64,000 nt of DNA from Canna indica (Eukaryota > Streptophyta > Magnoliopsida > Zingiberales > Cannaceae). The stretch spans positions 12,493,501 to 12,557,500 of the forward strand of contig CP136896.1 of NCBI GenBank assembly GCA_034359265.1, in the 5' to 3' direction. The position numbers and the translations under genes are program-made. Positions 61,235-64,000 of this stretch are shown here, piece after piece; within the stretch, counting starts at the first letter, position 1, and each line of letters begins with the position of its first letter. The notes below the pieces were generated by a model. The model was not told the origin of the DNA. It worked only from the letters and a program-made list of their open reading frames with translations, and searched no databases.

Positions 61235-61312
61235 GTGGATTGTATATGGATTGATATGGATTGTATGTGGATTGATATGGATTTATGTGGATTTATGTGG
61301 ATTATATGTGGT
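61235..61312. repeat. GGATTGATAT-type minisatellite
   Basis: Runs of GTGGATTGATATGGATT and shorter TTATGTGGA variants in tandem. Confidence 0.75.
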
Positions 61313-61439
61313 AACAATTATTTGATTTTGTATGAATTATGTGTCATTCTAAGTTTTATGTATGTGGCATGTGGAATTCTAAATTTTATGTATGTGAAAT
61401 GATGTGTACTAGTTGAATTGCGTACTGTACTATAAATGA

Positions 61440-61645
61440 CAAAGTTCATGTATTTTAAGGTTAAAAGTAGCAAAGTTCAAGTATTGTTAGGTTAAAAATG
61501 GCAAAGTTCATGTATTTTTACGTTAAAAGTGGTAAAGTTCATGTATTTTTACGTTAAAAGTGGTAATGTTCATGTTTTGTTAGGTTAAAATAGAAAAGTT
61601 CATGTATTTTCTCGCAAATATGTGAAAGTTCATATTTTTTGGTGC
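61440..61645. repeat. About 32-bp tandem repeats between the MULE genes
   Basis: Six or so diverged copies of AAAGTTCATGTATTTTTA plus GGTTAAAAGTGGT. The reverse complement resembles the left MULE terminus (ATACACGAACTT), so the repeats may be amplified terminal sequence. Confidence 0.75.
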
Positions 61646-61848
61646 ACAGTTCACTAACAGATTGAAACAAACTAAAATATATTATCTTCAATATACATGA
61701 GAGGGTAACATCAAAATACATAAACCAAACTACTTCATGGTAGTAGCTTTAGACTATTGTCTTTATTCCTACCCCCAAATAACATACTAGAAAACACTAT
61801 ACAAAAAACAAAAAACACCATACACACACTACCCTTCCTTAAATGGAC

Positions 61849-62196
61849 TTATTTTTTATCATTCCTCGGTTGAGCTATCTCATCTTCAAGTGTTGCAATT
61901 CTTTCCTGAAATGTCATTTCTTTCATCTCACTCAACTCTATCCTTTCTTCCATTAGCTTCAGTTTCTCGAGAAGATTATTTTTTTTCCTCAATAAAACGT
62001 CGTAGAATATCCTTTGTATGGCCGTAATCCTCAGGATCATGCCACGCAAAGAAGTGACAATCATTCTTGTTGGCTTTAGGTTTTCAACCTTAGCCTTAAT
62101 CTCGATCTTGATGGTTTTGATGATAACAAACATGGAACTAATGATTTCATTGAGAATATCTTTCAGGTTCCATATCAATTAGCGTTCGTCGTCCAT
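61849..62196 (-). pseudogene. GRF-type zinc-finger MULE partner ORF, frameshifted
   Basis: On the minus strand a start ATGGACGACGAACGC (about 62196) is followed by a stop. Downstream, one frame gives NDCHFFAWHDPEDYGHTKDI, typical of the end of a GRF zinc finger. Another frame continues as NNLLEKLKLMEERIELSEMK, a coiled coil, ending at 61849. Small GRF proteins of this kind often accompany plant MULE transposases; their role is not established. The frame is broken here. Confidence 0.5.
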
Positions 62197-62276
62197 GATC
62201 GAAAAATCGGAAAATCGGAAGGACGTTGGTCGACGCACTCAAATTCTTCGGGAGGTTAGAGTTTAGGTCTAGGGTG

Positions 62277-63797
62277 TCTTGATATGTTGTAATTCCTCAT
62301 CATGTTTCTCTAGAAACCTAAAAACTAATCCCGAACCTCAAATCATAAAATTCCGGAACCGCCTTGAAATCCACTAATGTTAGGGAGCTCCTTGGAGAGC
62401 TATATGACCTAGACCTTTTCATGAAATAAAAAATGGTGGTAATTGTTACTTGGATCAAAACTAGATAAAGAGGTATTTTTGGAAGCCTCTAGCATACCCA
62501 TACTTGACTCGGAAAATTAGAAAAATTCCATCTTATACTAGATCCCAAGAACTAGATTTTGATCCTTAGAGATTTTGATTTTTTAGATATTTTTATTGAA
62601 CTCAAATGGGGTATAATCCTTATATAACATTTATGTTTTAAAGTTATCATGTTATCGAGTTATTTAACTTAGTAGATGTAGAGAAGACGAAAGTAGAAAA
62701 AACAAGCAGAACAAAGCTGTCTGCCTTGTTCAGCCTAGGTTCGATCGACCGAATGGCTGGAAAAATTGGTCGAAAGCAGCGGTCGATAAACCGGTCGACC
62801 GACCTACGAACAGCCACGACACAAGACCACGTCGGTCGATCGACAGGTCGACCGAAGATCGCAGATCAAAGATTTTGCGTCGAGCGATCGACCCGTCGGT
62901 CGACCGCCCACAGGGAGAAAAGAAACGGTCAAATGACCGATCGACCGATGCTTCGACCGGCGCTTCGATCGGCCGTCTGTAACAGATAGTTTTCTACCCG
63001 TTGAACAATCATTGCTTCGCGAGGGTATAAATACACCATTAGATACTTCATTTAATCTTCTTCCTCATCTTCTACAGCTTTTATTGAGCAATCAAAAAAA
63101 AGATTTAAAGCCTTCCAAACGATCAATCGCGCGCTCTGCTTCTCAAGCGAGTTCCACTTCAAGCGCAAGTTCTTCCTCAACTCGAGAATTAAATCGAGCA
63201 GTTCGTCTTGACGAGTTAGAGGCATTGAAGGCGTGAGAAGAGCACTAATGCTTGGTTTATCCTTTAGCTCTTTTCAATTGTAGTTTTCCTGTTATTTTAA
63301 CTATTTGATTAGTTTGTGTGAAGACCTAGAGTGTTAGGTCTTGCTATGTGTGAAGTGGTATCTTGGTATAAGAGTAAAGCCACTTGTGTAAACTTAGTTG
63401 TTACTAGGATTAATTCTAGTTGTCCCTTAGGTTAAGGTGGGAAAGAGCTCTCGGTAGGAAGGTGGGATACTTCCGAGTGTGGAAGTGCCTTCGGTTGGAG
63501 AACGAGTCTTTTCGGTGAAAAGTCCTTGTTGTAAGGGAAACTAATTAATCTAGTAAAACTTAGTTTGAAAATCCTAAGCGGTGTGCTTAGGTAGTGGAGT
63601 AGGCATTAGGGCCGAATCACTATAAATATCGTGTTTGCATTATTTCATTGTGTGTTTTGTTTGCTTAATTATTTATCGCTTCCGCATAAGTACATCTTGC
63701 CTAATCGTCTTAAGTAAATGATTAAAAAGTGGATTTAGGCTAATTATATAATAAACACGCTATTCACCCCCCCTCTAGTGTCGCCATTTCGACTTCA
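62277..63797 (+). repeat. 5' LTR of copia-D
   Basis: The right end is precise: ...TTTCGACTTCA at 63797, followed by the primer site. The left end is uncertain (TGTCTTGATATG at about 62277 is a candidate giving a 1.5-kb LTR). The palindrome cluster is at 62740-62985, TATAAATA at 63026-63033, and the R/U5 part shares GTAGTGGAGTAGGCATTAGG with the reverse of 55.8-56.1 kb. Confidence 0.75.
63026..63033 (+). promoter_or_regulatory. copia-D LTR TATA box
   Basis: TATAAATA, about 45 bp downstream of the last palindrome of the U3 cluster. Confidence 0.75.
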
Positions 63798-63799
63798 AT

Positions 63800-63811
63800 T
63801 GGTATCAGAGC
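63800..63811 (+). promoter_or_regulatory. copia-D primer-binding site, initiator tRNA-Met
   Basis: TGGTATCAGAGC on the plus strand, two bases after the LTR end. Confidence 0.93.
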
Positions 63812-63865
63812 CGGTCCGTAGCTTGAGTTTTCACCGTCTCTTCTACACCGTATCTCGATTCTAAA

Positions 63866-64000
63866 ATGGCACTAGAGAGTAGAGCGTCTTCACCCCCTAA
63901 GTTTGATGAGTCCAACTTTGGTCTTTGGAAGAGTAGAATGTATACTTTTCTAAAGACTCAAGGTTTAGGTGTATACAACATGGTGAAGATAAAATATAGT
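63866..64000 (+). CDS. copia-D Gag, start only (runs off the window)
   Basis: 45 codons, open to the window edge: MALESRASSPPKFDESNFGL then WKSRMYTFLKTQGLG. The pattern of a short Ser/Pro stretch, then F-D-x-x-N-F-x-x-W-K, is the N-terminus of Ty1/copia Gag (DUF4219/UBN2 region). It lies 54 bases after the primer site. Whether the rest is intact cannot be seen. Confidence 0.75.
   Translation, partial: MALESRASSPPKFDESNFGLWKSRMYTFLKTQGLGVYNMVKIKYS

Larger units (their letters stand above)
57361..62276 (+). mobile_element. MuDR-type Mutator-like transposon, decayed
   Basis: A mudrA-type transposase pseudogene on plus (57980-60891) faces a GRF-type partner ORF on minus (61849-62196), the convergent layout of many plant MULEs. 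The left end (57361-57600) has CCAAAAAAATACGAACTTTGG and GAAAATACACGAACTTGG. Similar motifs in reverse lie at 61440-61645, between the two genes, so they may be repeats rather than the true right terminus. The right end seems cut by the LTR that begins near 62.28 kb. No 9-bp duplication found. Confidence 0.72.

Noticed and set aside
57361..61645. Exact terminal repeats and target duplication for the MuDR-type element
   Set aside because: The left and right motifs are similar but degenerate, and I could not identify a matching 9-bp duplication, so precise ends are not claimed.

Overview
This window is nuclear DNA of a flowering plant. The evidence is spliced genes with GT-AG introns, a cytosolic ribosomal protein gene, an acyl-CoA-binding protein gene, and plant-type LTR retrotransposons whose primer sites match initiator tRNA-Met. 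It also has CACTA and Mutator-like transposons. Two captured host gene fragments are very GC-rich and intronless, which leans towards a monocot, but I cannot name the species. Only two genes look intact and host-derived: RPS3/uS3 (38.6-42.2 kb) and a 10-kDa acyl-CoA-binding protein (48.8-50.7 kb).

Region 1 (0.09-7.18 kb) is a complete, young Ty3/gypsy chromovirus on the minus strand. It has two 1207-bp LTRs, a GGCCT target duplication, primer site, polypurine tract and one uninterrupted Gag-Pol frame. Region 2 (7.28-8.36 kb) is a 1.08-kb compound trinucleotide microsatellite.

Region 3 (8.39-37.69 kb) is a nested stack. A solo gypsy-type LTR with CTAAA duplications is split by a CACTA transposon of about 26.8 kb (CACTA-A). 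CACTA-A itself contains (i) a minus-strand LTR of the same family as the host LTR (11.16-13.78 kb), (ii) a SIRE-like Ty1/copia element (copia-A, 13.79-21.07 kb), (iii) a second, smaller CACTA of the same family (CACTA-B, 24.18-27.53 kb, GAG duplication) inside the second CACTA gene, and (iv) a second SIRE-like copia (copia-B, 28.51-36.67 kb, TTTGT duplication). Without the insertions, the microsatellite would lie roughly 1 kb upstream of RPS3.

Region 4 (38.4-50.7 kb) is the gene island with RPS3 and ACBP. AT-rich spacers hold a 953-bp CACTA-like element (TAT duplication), a 339-bp CACTA-type MITE (ATA duplication), a GGCGCC inverted-repeat island and a fold-back element. Region 5 (51.1-64.0 kb) is again transposon-rich. 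It holds a decayed copia split by a Pack-MULE-like element carrying a PPR gene fragment and a hexose-transporter fragment. After that come an isolated copia LTR, a small MITE, a decayed MuDR-type transposon with a GRF-type partner ORF, and the 5' LTR plus gag start of another copia that runs off the end.

The most unusual signal is structural RNA/DNA architecture in the gypsy-type LTRs of region 3. Each carries a TATA element inside an inverted repeat, then a hairpin where the transcript should start, a conserved splice-donor sequence, and, near LTR position 1.75-2.1 kb, a row of hairpins. In the plus-strand copy seven successive units share a nearly constant loop, while their stems differ in sequence yet stay complementary. 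A second recurring signal is a row of TCGGTCGACCGA-like palindromes upstream of the TATA box in every copia-type LTR seen here.
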